Notes: a model not told the origin generated them from the letters alone. Counted from the first letter of the stretch, positions 17,770 to 28,360 are shown. The stretch is DNA of 64,000 nucleotides from Pseudonocardia abyssalis (GCF_019263705.2 NZ_JADQDK010000001.1:1550001-1614000), one strand, 5' to 3'. Translations and numbers: made by a program.

Positions 17770-18717
17770 TCACGGTGCCGCGCAGACCCGGACGTGGGTC
17801 CCGCGGTCGTCGGACCACACGTGCAGCAGGTCGCACACCTGCCGCGCGATCCACAGACCGCGCCCGCGCGGCTCGGAGGGGTGCGGGGAGGTCATGCCGG
17901 GCAGCGGGTCGGCGAGATCGCCCGCGTCGTGCACCTCGCACACCAGCCCGCCGCCGGTGGCCCACACCTGCAGCTCGGCGTGGGGTCCGCCGTGCTCGAC
18001 CGCGTTGGTGGCGACCTCGTTGACGGCCAGCACGACGTCGTCGACGCGGTCGTCGGTGAACCCGGCGGCACCCGCGATGCCCCGTACCGCCCGCCGGACC
18101 TCCTGCAGCTCCCAGGACTGGAACCCGACGGTCAGGTCGGGGGCGCCGAGCAGCAGCGGCGGCGCCACCGGGTGCCCGGCCAGCACGTCGCGGGGCGCGC
18201 GGTGCAGCGTGTTGTGCCGGAGCTCACCGTCGACGAGCACGAGCGGATGGTTCTCGCGCGCACCGTCGAGCACGCACAGGTGCAACGGCATCTCGGGGAA
18301 GAAGCACGTCATCCGGATCGGCAGCTCGGACAGCGCGACGTTGACGGCGGCGTCGAACTCGGTCCAGAAGCTCCCGTCGGGACCGTCCAGTTCGGACCGG
18401 TGCTCGGAGAGCACGGACACCGGGCCCGTGCCACGGGTGAGCTCGCGCAGCTCGCGACCGCGCTGCAGCGCGACGGTCTGTCCCGACCCGACGTCGGCGG
18501 GCGTCGCGAGCGCGTGCAGGACGACGTCCGGGCCGAGCTCGGCGCGCAGCGCGGCCTCGGTGTCGGGGGCGAGCGCGAGCGCGACCGGTTCCCCGCGGTC
18601 GGCCGCCGCCTGCGCGCGCGGCACGAGCTGCCCGAGCAGGTGGGTGCGCGAGTAGTGGTAGCCGACGGAGTGCTCCAGCCGCGGGGCCGCACCGGCCGGC
18701 GTCCCGGTGATCCTCAC
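17770..18717 (-). CDS. MEDS-domain anti-sigma ATPase
   Basis: 315 residues. The first about 180 form a MEDS sensor domain (HSVGYHYSRTHLLGQLVPRAQAAADRGEPVALAL; a possible small-ligand or redox sensor), and the last about 130 a GHKL kinase fold with N box NEVATNAVEHGG, G1 DAGDLADP and G2 GRGLWIARQVCDLLHVW. This is the usual actinobacterial sensor/anti-sigma design. The GTG at 18717 overlaps the stop of the MEDS-STAS gene (GTGA), so both partners are made together. The cognate sigma factor is not in the window. Confidence 0.88.
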   Translation of the reverse strand: MRITGTPAGAAPRLEHSVGYHYSRTHLLGQLVPRAQAAADRGEPVALALAPDTEAALRAELGPDVVLHALATPADVGSGQTVALQRGRELRELTRGTGPVSVLSEHRSELDGPDGSFWTEFDAAVNVALSELPIRMTCFFPEMPLHLCVLDGARENHPLVLVDGELRHNTLHRAPRDVLAGHPVAPPLLLGAPDLTVGFQSWELQEVRRAVRGIAGAAGFTDDRVDDVVLAVNEVATNAVEHGGPHAELQVWATGGGLVCEVHDAGDLADPLPGMTSPHPSEPRGRGLWIARQVCDLLHVWSDDRGTHVRVCAAP

Positions 18718-19637
18718 GACGCGGCCGCGGCGTCGTCGGCGTCGGGATCGTCGGCCACCACGGTCTCGATCGGCGTCCGGGGCTCGATCCGCAGCTGACG
18801 GGCGAACGGTGCCCCGCACCGGTCGAGCAGCCGCAGGACGCCCGGACGCGCGCCGGTGAGGACGAGCGTGTGGGTGCTCGGGAACTCCTCGGCGGCGTGC
18901 ACGAGGCTCACGGCCCCCGCGACGTCGAGGAAGCGCAGCGACGACAGGTCCAGGGTGATGTCCGACGACGACGAGTGCGAGCGCAGCGCCTCGTCGAGCG
19001 CGGAGTCCAGCACGCGGCGCAGCCGCGGGCGGTTGCTGTGGTCGATCTCGCCCGCGACCCGCACCGTCGACGGGGCGGGACCGGTGATCCGCAGCAGGCT
19101 GTCGTCGTAGATCGCGGGCACGACGACCTCGTGCCGGTGCACCTCGCGCAGCTTCTGCAGGACGTCCTCGGGGTAGCGGCCGCGGTCGTAGGCGCACAGC
19201 ATCCTCCCGGGGCGCGGGCCGAGGACCTCGTCGAGGCGGGACTCGTACTCGACCATCATCACGCCGCCGTCGTGCTCCAGTCCGTGGCTGCCGTCGCCCA
19301 TCAGGCGGACGGAGTCGTAGCCCTGTTCCAGCGACTCGGTGACGACGCCGTCGACCGCGGCGATCAGCTCGCCGGCACTGCTGGTGAGCAGGGCACGGGT
19401 GACGTCCTGCGGGACGATCGAGAACTGGCCGGTGTGCATCGCGGCGCGGTAGGCGACGCGGTCGTCGTCGAGGCGCTGGAGCAGGGACCCGGCGCGGCCG
19501 TCGTCGAAGTAGAGGACCCGCTCGCCCGCCGCGATGCCCTCGGCGAGGTAGGCGGCCGTCATCTCCCAGAGCTGTTCGTCGCCGACCGGGACCGCGCAGG
19601 CGTGCGCCACGGGCGGCACGTCGGCGAGCACGGTCAT
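18714..19637 (-). CDS. MEDS-STAS anti-sigma-factor antagonist
   Basis: 307 residues. N-terminal MEDS domain (residues about 10-180: VAHACAVPVGDEQLWEMTAAYLAEGIAAGERVLYFDDG, ending near MLCAYDRGRYPEDVLQ) joined to a STAS domain (about 195-290: STVRVAGEIDHSNRPRLRRVL, DITLDLSSLRFLDVAGAVSLV). The STAS phospho-acceptor region reads SSLRFLDVAG, without the usual Ser-Ser/Thr pair after Asp, so regulation by phosphorylation is uncertain. Forms a pair with the downstream MEDS-ATPase. Start ATG 19637. Confidence 0.85.
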   Translation of the reverse strand: MTVLADVPPVAHACAVPVGDEQLWEMTAAYLAEGIAAGERVLYFDDGRAGSLLQRLDDDRVAYRAAMHTGQFSIVPQDVTRALLTSSAGELIAAVDGVVTESLEQGYDSVRLMGDGSHGLEHDGGVMMVEYESRLDEVLGPRPGRMLCAYDRGRYPEDVLQKLREVHRHEVVVPAIYDDSLLRITGPAPSTVRVAGEIDHSNRPRLRRVLDSALDEALRSHSSSSDITLDLSSLRFLDVAGAVSLVHAAEEFPSTHTLVLTGARPGVLRLLDRCGAPFARQLRIEPRTPIETVVADDPDADDAAAAS

Positions 19638-19750
19638 CGGACCCCCGGGGTCTCGGGTCGGGACGGCGTCGCCGGGTGCGGCAGGGCGGCACCACGGCAC
19701 AGCGTCACGTCTTCACCACTCTACGTCCGGGGCCGGGGTCGCCCGTCGGG

Positions 19751-19782
19751 GTGGGCCGGTCACCGAGCGGCGACCGGCCCAC
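19751..19782. terminator. Strong hairpin after the ThDP-enzyme operon
   Basis: GTGGGCCGGTC, 10-nt loop, GACCGGCCCAC: perfect 11-bp arms about 90 bp past the end of the leftward ThDP-enzyme gene and upstream of the MEDS-STAS gene. Likely terminator (no T-run). A TAGAGT -10-like element for the MEDS-STAS gene lies at 19718-19723 on the minus strand. Confidence 0.5.
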
Positions 19783-19871
19783 GGTCCGCGACGAGCGGCG
19801 GACACCGCGCGGCGGGCGTTCCACCCCTCACGACCTGGGCAGGGCCGATCGGAGTAGTGCGCAGACCGTGC

Positions 19872-21416
19872 TCAGGCCGGGGAGGGCACCATCGCCTCGA
19901 TCAGGTGCGGCCCCGGCTCGGCCGCAGCCCGGAGCAGTGCGGCGGCCAGTTCCCCGGCGGTGCCGGCGCGCTCCGCGGGCACACCCATCCCGCGGGCGAG
20001 TGCGGTGAAGTCGAGATCCGGGCGGTCGAGCCCGAGCAGCCCCGCGGTGGCCGGCCCGCCGGTGGCGCCGACCTGGGCCAGTTCCGCGCGCAGGATCGCG
20101 TACGCGCTGTTGTGGTAGATCACGGTCGTCACGTCCAGACCCTCGCGCGCGTGGGTCCACAGCGCGGAGATCGTGTACATCGCGCTGCCGTCGGCCTGCA
20201 GGCACCAGACCGGGCGGTCCGGGCAGGCGACGGCGGCGCCGGTGGCGGCGGGGAGGCCGTAGCCGATCGCGCCGCCGGTGAGGGTGAGCCAGTCGTGGCG
20301 CGGGGCACCCGCGGTCGCGCCGGGCAGCCCGGCCCCGGAGGTGATCGCCTCGTCGACGACGATCGCGCCCTCCGGAAGCAGCGCCCCGACCACGGCGGCC
20401 GCCGAGGCCACCGTCAGCTCGCCGGTCGGCAGGTCCGGACGCGCGGCCGGGGCCGTCTCCGCCGTGGTGCCGGGGGAGAGGAGGTCGGCGAGCTCCTCCA
20501 GGGCGGCCGCCGCCGCCCCCGACCCGTCGACGACGGGGTGCACCGCGCAGCCGTCGGGAACGAGGTCGCCGTCCTTGCCCGGGTAGCCGAAGAACGCGAC
20601 GGGGGAGCGGGTGCCGACCAGCACCAGGTGCCGGGCCGCTCCGATCTGGTGGCGCGCGGCGTCCCCGAGGTAGGCGAGCCGCGCCACCGGTGCGACGCCC
20701 GCGCCGCGCTCCAGCCGGGCCGGGAAGGTCTCGGCGAGCAGCCGGGCCCCGGTGGCCGCGGCGATCCGGTTGGCGGCGGCGAGCCCACCGGCGCGCAGGG
20801 CGTCGCCGCCGACCAGCAGGACCGTGGGCTCGCCGGAGGACAGGGCGTCGGCGGCCTCCCGCAGCGCCTCCGGACCGGCGACGGGCCGGTCCGGGACGGC
20901 CGTGGGCGGCGCGACCCGCCCGCCGTCGCCCCAGCTGACGTCGGCGGGGAGCACGAGCGTGGCGACCTGCCCGCGCAGCGCCGCAGCCACCGCGTCGGCG
21001 GCGTCGGTCCCCACGTCGGCCGCGGACGCGCTGTGCCGCACCCACCCCGACACGCTGCCGGCGACCGCGGCGATGTCGGACTGCAGCGGGGCGTCGAGCG
21101 GGGCGTGGGTGAGGGCGTGATCGCCCACGACCGCCAGCACCGGGGTGCCGGCGCGGCGCGCGTTGTGCAGGTTGGCCAGCCCGTTGCCCAGGCCGGGGCC
21201 CAGATGCAGCAGGACCGCGGCCGGGCGCCCGGTCATGCGGGCGTAGCCGTCGGCGGCGCCGGTGGCCACGCCCTCGAACAGTGCGAGCACCGCCCGCATC
21301 TCCGGGACCCCGTCCAGCGCGGCGACGAAGTGCATCTCCGACGTGCCGGGGTTGGCGAAGCAGACGTCGACGCCCGCGCCGGTCAGGGTACGGAGGAGGG
21401 AACCGGCACCGTTCAC
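19872..21416 (-). CDS. Acetolactate synthase-like ThDP-dependent enzyme
   Basis: 514-residue member of the acetolactate synthase/benzoylformate decarboxylase superfamily. Pyr domain start NGAGSLLRTLTGAGVDVCFANPGTSEMHFV with the activator Glu in LALFEGVATGAADGYARM; PP domain has the ThDP motif ADGSAMYTISALWTHAREGLDVTTVIYHNSAYAIL, with Ala replacing the first Gly of GDGS. It lacks the operon context of ilvB (no ilvN), so a catabolic 2-keto-acid decarboxylase or carboligase is more likely than valine biosynthesis. GTG start overlaps the OsmC stop. Confidence 0.8.
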   Translation of the reverse strand: MNGAGSLLRTLTGAGVDVCFANPGTSEMHFVAALDGVPEMRAVLALFEGVATGAADGYARMTGRPAAVLLHLGPGLGNGLANLHNARRAGTPVLAVVGDHALTHAPLDAPLQSDIAAVAGSVSGWVRHSASAADVGTDAADAVAAALRGQVATLVLPADVSWGDGGRVAPPTAVPDRPVAGPEALREAADALSSGEPTVLLVGGDALRAGGLAAANRIAAATGARLLAETFPARLERGAGVAPVARLAYLGDAARHQIGAARHLVLVGTRSPVAFFGYPGKDGDLVPDGCAVHPVVDGSGAAAAALEELADLLSPGTTAETAPAARPDLPTGELTVASAAAVVGALLPEGAIVVDEAITSGAGLPGATAGAPRHDWLTLTGGAIGYGLPAATGAAVACPDRPVWCLQADGSAMYTISALWTHAREGLDVTTVIYHNSAYAILRAELAQVGATGGPATAGLLGLDRPDLDFTALARGMGVPAERAGTAGELAAALLRAAAEPGPHLIEAMVPSPA

Positions 21417-21919
21417 GCAGTGGTGACCGTGACGTCCGTCTTCGGCGACGACACGATCGTCTGGAGCACGACGCAGTAGCGCTCGGTCAGCTTCATCAGC
21501 GTGGCGATCTGGTCGGCGTCGGCGGTGGTGTCCAGCGCGAAGTTCAGGCGGATGTCGCGGAAGCCGACCGGGGCGTCCTTCGCGACGCCGAGGGTGCCGC
21601 GGAAGTCGAGGTCGCCCTCGGCGTGCACGGTGCCGGACACCTGCAGGTCCAGGGCGGTGGCGACGGCCCGGAGCGTGACCCCGGCGCAGGCGACGAGCGC
21701 CTCGAGGAGCATGTCGCCCGAGCAGAGCTGCGTGCCGTCGCCGCCGGTGGCGGGGTGCAGACCGGCCTCCGACAGCGCGGTGGCGGTGCGCACCTTGCAC
21801 GCGATGCCGGAGCCGTCGAGCTCGCCCTCGGCCTTCAGCGTGACCAGCGCCGTCCCGGGGTCCTCGGTGTACTGGGCCTTGAGCGGAGCCTGCATGGCCT
21901 TCAGGGCAGCGGTGTCCAT
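21413..21919 (-). CDS. OsmC-family protein
   Basis: 168-residue OsmC/Ohr-fold protein. Typical core strings: GDGTQLCSGDMLLEALVACAGVTLRAVATAL with two cysteines that could form the peroxidatic pair, then FDL-like beta strands and a C-terminal helix LMKLTERYCVVLQTI. Predicted to reduce hydroperoxides or bind small molecules in the cytosol; specificity unknown. ATG 21919 is chosen because a CACGAT element lies 6 nt upstream on the minus strand (leaderless pattern). Translationally coupled to the ThDP enzyme downstream. Confidence 0.85.
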   Translation of the reverse strand: MDTAALKAMQAPLKAQYTEDPGTALVTLKAEGELDGSGIACKVRTATALSEAGLHPATGGDGTQLCSGDMLLEALVACAGVTLRAVATALDLQVSGTVHAEGDLDFRGTLGVAKDAPVGFRDIRLNFALDTTADADQIATLMKLTERYCVVLQTIVSSPKTDVTVTTA

Positions 21920-21926
21920 GGGCCCA

Positions 21927-21954
21927 TCGTGCACAACGGTTCGCCGTCGTGCAC
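21927..21954. promoter_or_regulatory. Paired TCGTGCAC sites, 20 bp apart
   Basis: TCGTGCAC occurs at 21927-21934 and again at 21947-21954, exactly two helical turns apart, in the 57-bp space between the divergent OsmC and CDP-alcohol transferase genes. Each contains the palindrome GTGCAC. A regulator binding one face of the DNA would cover both predicted leaderless promoters. Confidence 0.4.
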
Positions 21955-21964
21955 GTCGCGGCCC

Positions 21965-21970
21965 TACCCT
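21965..21970 (+). promoter_or_regulatory. Leaderless -10 element (TACCCT) of CDP-alcohol transferase
   Basis: TACCCT followed by 6 nt and GTG 21977; no Shine-Dalgarno. Fits transcription starting at the start codon. Confidence 0.5.
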
Positions 21971-21976
21971 GCGGTC

Positions 21977-22576
21977 GTGGCCGCGCCGCCCGAGGACCGG
22001 GTACTGACGATCCCCAACCTGCTCAGCCTGCTGCGCCTGGCCGGAGTGCCGCTGTTCCTGTGGCTGCTGCTCTGGCCCGGGGCCGACGGCACGCAGGGCT
22101 GGGGCGACGGCTGGGCGGTGCTGGTGCTCGCCGTCGGTGGCTTCACCGACTGGCTCGACGGCAAGCTGGCGCGGCTGCTGGGCCAGTACTCGCGGCTCGG
22201 CGCCCTGCTCGACCCGGCCGTCGACCGCCTCTACATCCTCGCCGCGCTCGTCGCGTTGGGGGCGCGCGAGATCGTGCCGTGGTGGTTCGTCGCCCTGCTC
22301 GTGGTGCGTGACCTGGTGCTCGGCTGCTGCGTGCTGGTGCTGCGGCGGCGCGGGTACGGGCCGTTCGTCGTCGTCTACCTGGGGAAGGCGGCCACGTTCC
22401 TGCTGTTGTACGCGTTCCCGCTGCTGCTGCTGGGTCAGGCCGACGGCGTGCTCGCCGCGGTCGCGCTGCCGTTCGGGCTCGCGTTCGCCGTCTGGGGCAC
22501 CGCGCTGTACCTCTGGTCCGGGGCGCTGTACCTGGCCCAGTTCGTGCTGGCCCTGCGTACTAGGATTCCGGCGTGA
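21977..22576 (+). CDS. CDP-alcohol phosphatidyltransferase
   Basis: 199-residue integral membrane enzyme with about six helices. The CDP-alcohol transferase motif is intact: DG at FTDWLDGKLAR, then Gly in SRLG and two Asp in ALLDPAVDR (pattern DGx2ARx8Gx3Dx3D). It transfers a phosphatidyl group to an alcohol such as glycerol phosphate or inositol phosphate; the acceptor is not determined by sequence. The mycobacterial counterpart (pgsA2-type) lies at the same place upstream of gcvH and garA. Start GTG 21977; stop overlaps gcvH start. Confidence 0.9.
   Translation: MAAPPEDRVLTIPNLLSLLRLAGVPLFLWLLLWPGADGTQGWGDGWAVLVLAVGGFTDWLDGKLARLLGQYSRLGALLDPAVDRLYILAALVALGAREIVPWWFVALLVVRDLVLGCCVLVLRRRGYGPFVVVYLGKAATFLLLYAFPLLLLGQADGVLAAVALPFGLAFAVWGTALYLWSGALYLAQFVLALRTRIPA
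22561..22566 (+). promoter_or_regulatory. Leaderless -10 element (TAGGAT) of gcvH
   Basis: TAGGAT, 6-nt spacer, then GTG 22573, placed inside the last codons of the upstream gene. It gives gcvH a private promoter besides read-through. Confidence 0.5.
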
Positions 22577-22950
22577 TTCCCGACGATCTCCGGTACACCG
22601 AGGCGCACGAGTGGGTGCGGGAGCTGGGCGATGGCGTCGTCCGCATCGGTATCACCGACCACGCCCAGAACCAGCTCGGTGACGTCGTCTTCGTCCAGCT
22701 GCCCGACGTCGGGGCCTCCGTGGCCGCGGGCGCGGCGGTCGGCGAGGTCGAGTCCACCAAGTCCGTCTCCGACATCTACTCCCCGTTGACCGGCGAGATC
22801 GTGGCCGTCAACGAGGCCCTCGCCGACAGCCCCGAGCTCGTCAACTCCGGTCCGTACGAGGCCGGCTGGATGATCGACCTCCGGGTGACCGACGGCGGTC
22901 TGGACGCTCTGCTCGACGCCGGGGCCTACGCCGAGCTGACGGGCGCCTGA
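22573..22950 (+). CDS. gcvH: Glycine cleavage system H protein
   Basis: 125-residue lipoyl carrier that shuttles the aminomethyl group between GcvP, GcvT and Lpd. The lipoyl-lysine motif is VGEVESTKSVSDIYSPLTGEI, with Lys63 as the modified residue, and the start YTEAHEWVRELGDGVVRIGITDHAQ is canonical. It lies 2.9 kb from gcvP, separated by garA, the nuclease, MerR and YiaAB genes; gcvT is not in the window. The GTG start overlaps the previous stop. Confidence 0.97.
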   Translation: MIPDDLRYTEAHEWVRELGDGVVRIGITDHAQNQLGDVVFVQLPDVGASVAAGAAVGEVESTKSVSDIYSPLTGEIVAVNEALADSPELVNSGPYEAGWMIDLRVTDGGLDALLDAGAYAELTGA

Positions 22951-23026
22951 CCCCTGCCGCGTCCGCGCGGCACGGTAGGTTCCCCCCACCATCCACCGCC
23001 CCACCACCGCAGGAGGAGACCCCGAG

Positions 23027-23476
23027 GTGACCACGAACGACGGGCCAGGCGTACCGCCGGAGCGCGCCCCCGAGATGACGTCGGTCTTCCGTGCCGACTT
23101 CCTCGCCGACGCCGAGCCGCCCGCTCAGGACCAGCCGATCTCCGGCGTCGACGCCCTCCCCGCCGGGGCCGCCCTCCTGGTGGTCAAGCGCGGCCCGAAC
23201 GCCGGCTCCCGGTTCCTGCTCGACCGCGTCTCCACGAGCGCGGGACGGCACCCGGACAGCGACATCTTCCTCGACGACGTCACCGTCTCGCGTCGCCACG
23301 CGGAGTTCCGCCGCGACTCCGGCGAGTTCGTCGTCGTCGACGTCGGGAGCCTCAACGGCACCTACGTCAACCGCGAGCCGGTCGACACCGCAGTGCTCGC
23401 CAACGGTGACGAGGTCCAGATCGGCAAGTTCCGCCTCGTCTTCCTCACCGGACCGCAGGAGACCGGCGCGGAGTGA
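23027..23476 (+). CDS. garA: GarA/OdhI-type FHA regulator
   Basis: 149-residue protein: a disordered N-terminus with the phosphorylation motif MTSVFRADFLADAEPP, then a forkhead-associated domain (about residues 50-135: GSRFLLDRVSTSAGRHPDSDIFLDDVTVSRRHAEFRR, DVGSLNGTYVNREPV). Family members bind and inhibit 2-oxoglutarate dehydrogenase and stimulate glutamate dehydrogenase until phosphorylated by PknB or PknG. Thr18 corresponds to the PknB site; the preceding residue is Met17 where mycobacterial GarA has the PknG-site Thr. GTG/ATG context: GTG 23027 after AGGAGGAG. Confidence 0.93.
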   Translation: MTTNDGPGVPPERAPEMTSVFRADFLADAEPPAQDQPISGVDALPAGAALLVVKRGPNAGSRFLLDRVSTSAGRHPDSDIFLDDVTVSRRHAEFRRDSGEFVVVDVGSLNGTYVNREPVDTAVLANGDEVQIGKFRLVFLTGPQETGAE

Positions 23477-23621
23477 CGTGCACGACGCGGCCTGCCGCCC
23501 GTCCGGAGTCGGGCGCGGGCGGGGTCGCCCGTGTAGCGTCGACACCGTCGGCCACGGGGCGGCTCGATCGCAGGATCCAGCGTCCCCGGCACCGGAGCAC
23601 GACCCAGGAGGAGGAGAGCGC

Positions 23622-24095
23622 ATGAGCGAGATGCGCGTCGTGGGAGTCCGAGTCGAACTCCCCGCGAACCAGCCCATCCTCCTGTTGCGGGAGACCAGCG
23701 GTGACCGCTACCTGCCGATCTGGATCGGCTCGGTGGAGGCCACGGCGATCGCCCTGGAGCAGCAGGGGGTCAAGCCCGCCCGGCCGTTGACCCATGACCT
23801 CCTCAAGGACGTGATCTCCTCGCTCGGGCGCCGCCTCGAGCAGGTGCGGATCACCGACCTGCAGGAGGGCACCTTCTACGCCGAGCTGATCTTCGACGGT
23901 GGCATCACGGTGTCCGCACGACCGAGTGACTCGGTCGCGCTGGCGCTGCGGATCGGGGTCCCGATCCACGCGGAGGAGAGCGTGCTCGCCGAGGCGGGCC
24001 TGGTCATCCCCGACGAGCAGGAGGACGAGGTCGAGAAGTTCCGCGAGTTCCTCGACTCCATCTCTCCCGAGGACTTCCGGGGCGCCCAACCCTGA
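23622..24095 (+). CDS. Bifunctional nuclease (DUF151) family protein
   Basis: 157-residue protein of the DUF151/bifunctional nuclease family: VVGVRVELPANQPILLLRETSGDRYLPIWIGSVEATAIALEQQG, THDLLKDVISSLG, and FYAELIFDGG...SARPSDSVALALRIGVPI. Homologues occupy this position in mycobacteria (Rv1829 type). Biochemical role is unclear; DNase/RNase activity was reported for plant members. ATG 23622 follows AGGAGGAGGAG. Acidic C-terminal tail. Confidence 0.88.
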   Translation: MSEMRVVGVRVELPANQPILLLRETSGDRYLPIWIGSVEATAIALEQQGVKPARPLTHDLLKDVISSLGRRLEQVRITDLQEGTFYAELIFDGGITVSARPSDSVALALRIGVPIHAEESVLAEAGLVIPDEQEDEVEKFREFLDSISPEDFRGAQP

Positions 24096-24153
24096 ACGGG
24101 GTCGTCCGGCTCCGACGCGCCCGGTATCGGGTGACGCCGCCCGGCGCGCCGCG

Positions 24154-24182
24154 TTGACCCGGAGCGTCGGCCCGCTTACGGT
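24154..24182 (+). promoter_or_regulatory. Predicted promoter of the MerR gene
   Basis: TTGACC (24154-24159), 17-bp spacer, TACGGT (24177-24182). Good housekeeping match; leader of about 45 nt to GTG 24233. Confidence 0.65.
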
Positions 24183-24232
24183 CAGCTCCGACAGCGGGCC
24201 CCGATCGCGGGGCCCCGGCGGGAGGGAGTTCG

Positions 24233-24811
24233 GTGGACAACCCGCCGTCGGGTACGCCCGAGCAGGGTGAGCTCTTCCCCGATCCACTGTTGGGTGCCGG
24301 ACTCGACGGGATGCCCGACCAGCTCGTCGGGTTCCGCGGTCCCACCGCCTGCCAGGTCGTCGGCATCACCTACCGCCAGCTCGACTACTGGGCGCGCACC
24401 GGCCTGGTCATGCCCTCGATACGGGGCGCGGCCGGTTCGGGATCGCAGCGCCTGTACTCCTTCAAGGACGTGCTGGTCCTCAAGGTGGTCAAGCGCCTGC
24501 TCGACGCCGGGGTGTCGCTGCAGAACATCCGCGTCGCGGTCGAGCACCTGCGCCGCCGCGGGATACGGGACCTCGCCGGCATCACGCTGTTCTCCGACGG
24601 CACCACCGTCTACGAGTGCAGTTCGCCCGAGGAGGTCGTCGACCTGCTCAAGGGCGGCCAGGGCGTCTTCGGCATCGCCGTGTCCGGCGCGATGCGCGAG
24701 ATCAGCGGCTCCATCAAGGACTTCCCGGTCGAGCGCGCCGACGGCGGCAGCGTCGACGAGACGCCCGAGGACGAGCTGTCCCGCCGCCGCGCCCGCCGCG
24801 CCATCTCCTGA
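24233..24811 (+). CDS. MerR-family regulator (Rv1830/second-MerR type)
   Basis: 192-residue protein. MerR helix-turn-helix at about residues 33-105: GFRGPTACQVVGITYRQLDYWARTGLVMPSIRGAAGSGSQRLYSFKDVLVLKVVKRLLDAGVSLQNIRVAVEHLR. It closely follows the Rv1830/cg1633 type (second MerR of the garA locus), not the FtsR type. The C-terminal part (FSDGTTVYECSSPEEVVDLLKGGQGVFGIAVSGAMREI) is the conserved domain of this subfamily. GTG 24233 has GGAGGGAG at a good distance. Targets unknown here. Confidence 0.9.
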   Translation: MDNPPSGTPEQGELFPDPLLGAGLDGMPDQLVGFRGPTACQVVGITYRQLDYWARTGLVMPSIRGAAGSGSQRLYSFKDVLVLKVVKRLLDAGVSLQNIRVAVEHLRRRGIRDLAGITLFSDGTTVYECSSPEEVVDLLKGGQGVFGIAVSGAMREISGSIKDFPVERADGGSVDETPEDELSRRRARRAIS

Positions 24812-24823
24812 CCCTCCCGGGGC

Positions 24824-25114
24824 TCAGCGCACCGCGTACGGGTCGTGCTCGGCCAGCAGCTTGTCCATGCGGGCCTGGTCGACGCGGGTGACGACGGTGC
24901 TCACCTCCTGGCGGTCGCGGATCGTCTTGGCGAGCGTGAACGCCGAGGTCGTGACGTAGAGGATGCCGAGGCCGAGGAACGCGCGGACCCAGCCGTCGGC
25001 CGGCAGGTAGACCACGGCGACGGCGACCGCGGTGAGCGAGATGCCGAACGACAGGACCGCCTGGATGTGGAAGGCGGCGGAGGTGGGCGAGACGGGCGGC
25101 GTGGTCGAGGTCAT
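24824..25114 (-). CDS. YiaA/YiaB-type two-helix membrane protein
   Basis: 96-residue protein with the yiaAB two-helix domain: FHIQAVLSFGISLTAVAVAVVYLPADGWVRAFLGLGILYVTTSAFTLAKTIRDRQE, two membrane helices at about residues 17-36 and 43-62 followed by the conserved KTIRD. Function unknown. ATG 25114. Divergent from the glycine riboswitch and convergent with the MerR gene 12 bp away. Confidence 0.85.
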   Translation of the reverse strand: MTSTTPPVSPTSAAFHIQAVLSFGISLTAVAVAVVYLPADGWVRAFLGLGILYVTTSAFTLAKTIRDRQEVSTVVTRVDQARMDKLLAEHDPYAVR

Positions 25115-25193
25115 GGCGGAAGTGTGCCGCCGGGGTGACCCGCGTCGCGTCCGTAGCACTACCGGAGCGCGGTCACGGACCGGTGCGCCGCGG

Positions 25194-25199
25194 TAGGGT
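25194..25199 (+). promoter_or_regulatory. -10-like element (TAGGGT) of the gcvP leader
   Basis: TAGGGT about 20 bp before the first aptamer; GGTCAC 17 bp upstream is a weak -35. A promoter is expected here because the riboswitch must be transcribed. Confidence 0.4.
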
Positions 25200-25217
25200 G
25201 TCGGGGCGGTCGACGGC

Positions 25218-25418
25218 CGCGCGGAAGAGATCCGGTCGAGGTCGGGCCGGGCGCCGAAGGAGCAAATCCTCCCCGGAACCTCTCAGGCACACGGACCGCG
25301 CGGGCAGACGCCTCTGGAAAGTGACGGTGCGCCGGCAACGGGACAGCGTCCGCCGACGGGGAAAGCCCAGCGTCACAGGGTGAATCTCTCAGGTGCCTTC
25401 GGGTGGAGACAGAGGGGG
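25218..25418 (+). ncRNA. Tandem glycine riboswitch
   Basis: Two glycine aptamers in a row precede gcvP. Aptamer 1 (about 25218-25321) has GCGGAAGAGA, the core GCGCCGAAGGAGCAAA, CTCTCAGGCA with following ACGGACCGCG, and closing CTCTGGAAAG. Aptamer 2 (about 25322-25418) has CGCCGACGGGGAAAGCCC, TCTCTCAGGTGCC and GGTGGAGACAGAGGGG. The layout matches the cooperative glycine riboswitch of Gram-positive gcv genes, expected to turn expression on when glycine is high. No clear terminator follows; control may act on the ribosome site at 25449. Confidence 0.92.
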
Positions 25419-25461
25419 AGGGCAGCTCGGTCCTGCCCGCGTCACCCCGGAGGTCCTCCCC

Positions 25462-28311
<2,850 letters not shown>

Positions 28312-28328
28312 CGGTGGGTGCCCGGAGT

Positions 28329-28360
28329 AGCCCGTTGGGCTGATCGGCGGCGGATCCGCC
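28329..28360. terminator. Two short dyads after gcvP
   Basis: AGCCC-GTT-GGGCT (28329-28341) and the palindrome GGCGGATCCGCC (28349-28360) follow the gcvP stop by 18 bp. Likely transcription end of the gcvP unit. Confidence 0.45.

Noticed and set aside
19872..21416. ilvB (valine/isoleucine acetolactate synthase)
   Set aside because: No ilvN or ilvC nearby, altered ThDP motif and an OsmC partner; only the superfamily can be claimed.
25393..25461. ATG at 25393 as gcvP start
   Set aside because: It lies inside the second glycine aptamer and lacks a ribosome site; TTG 25462 has GGAGG at 8 nt.
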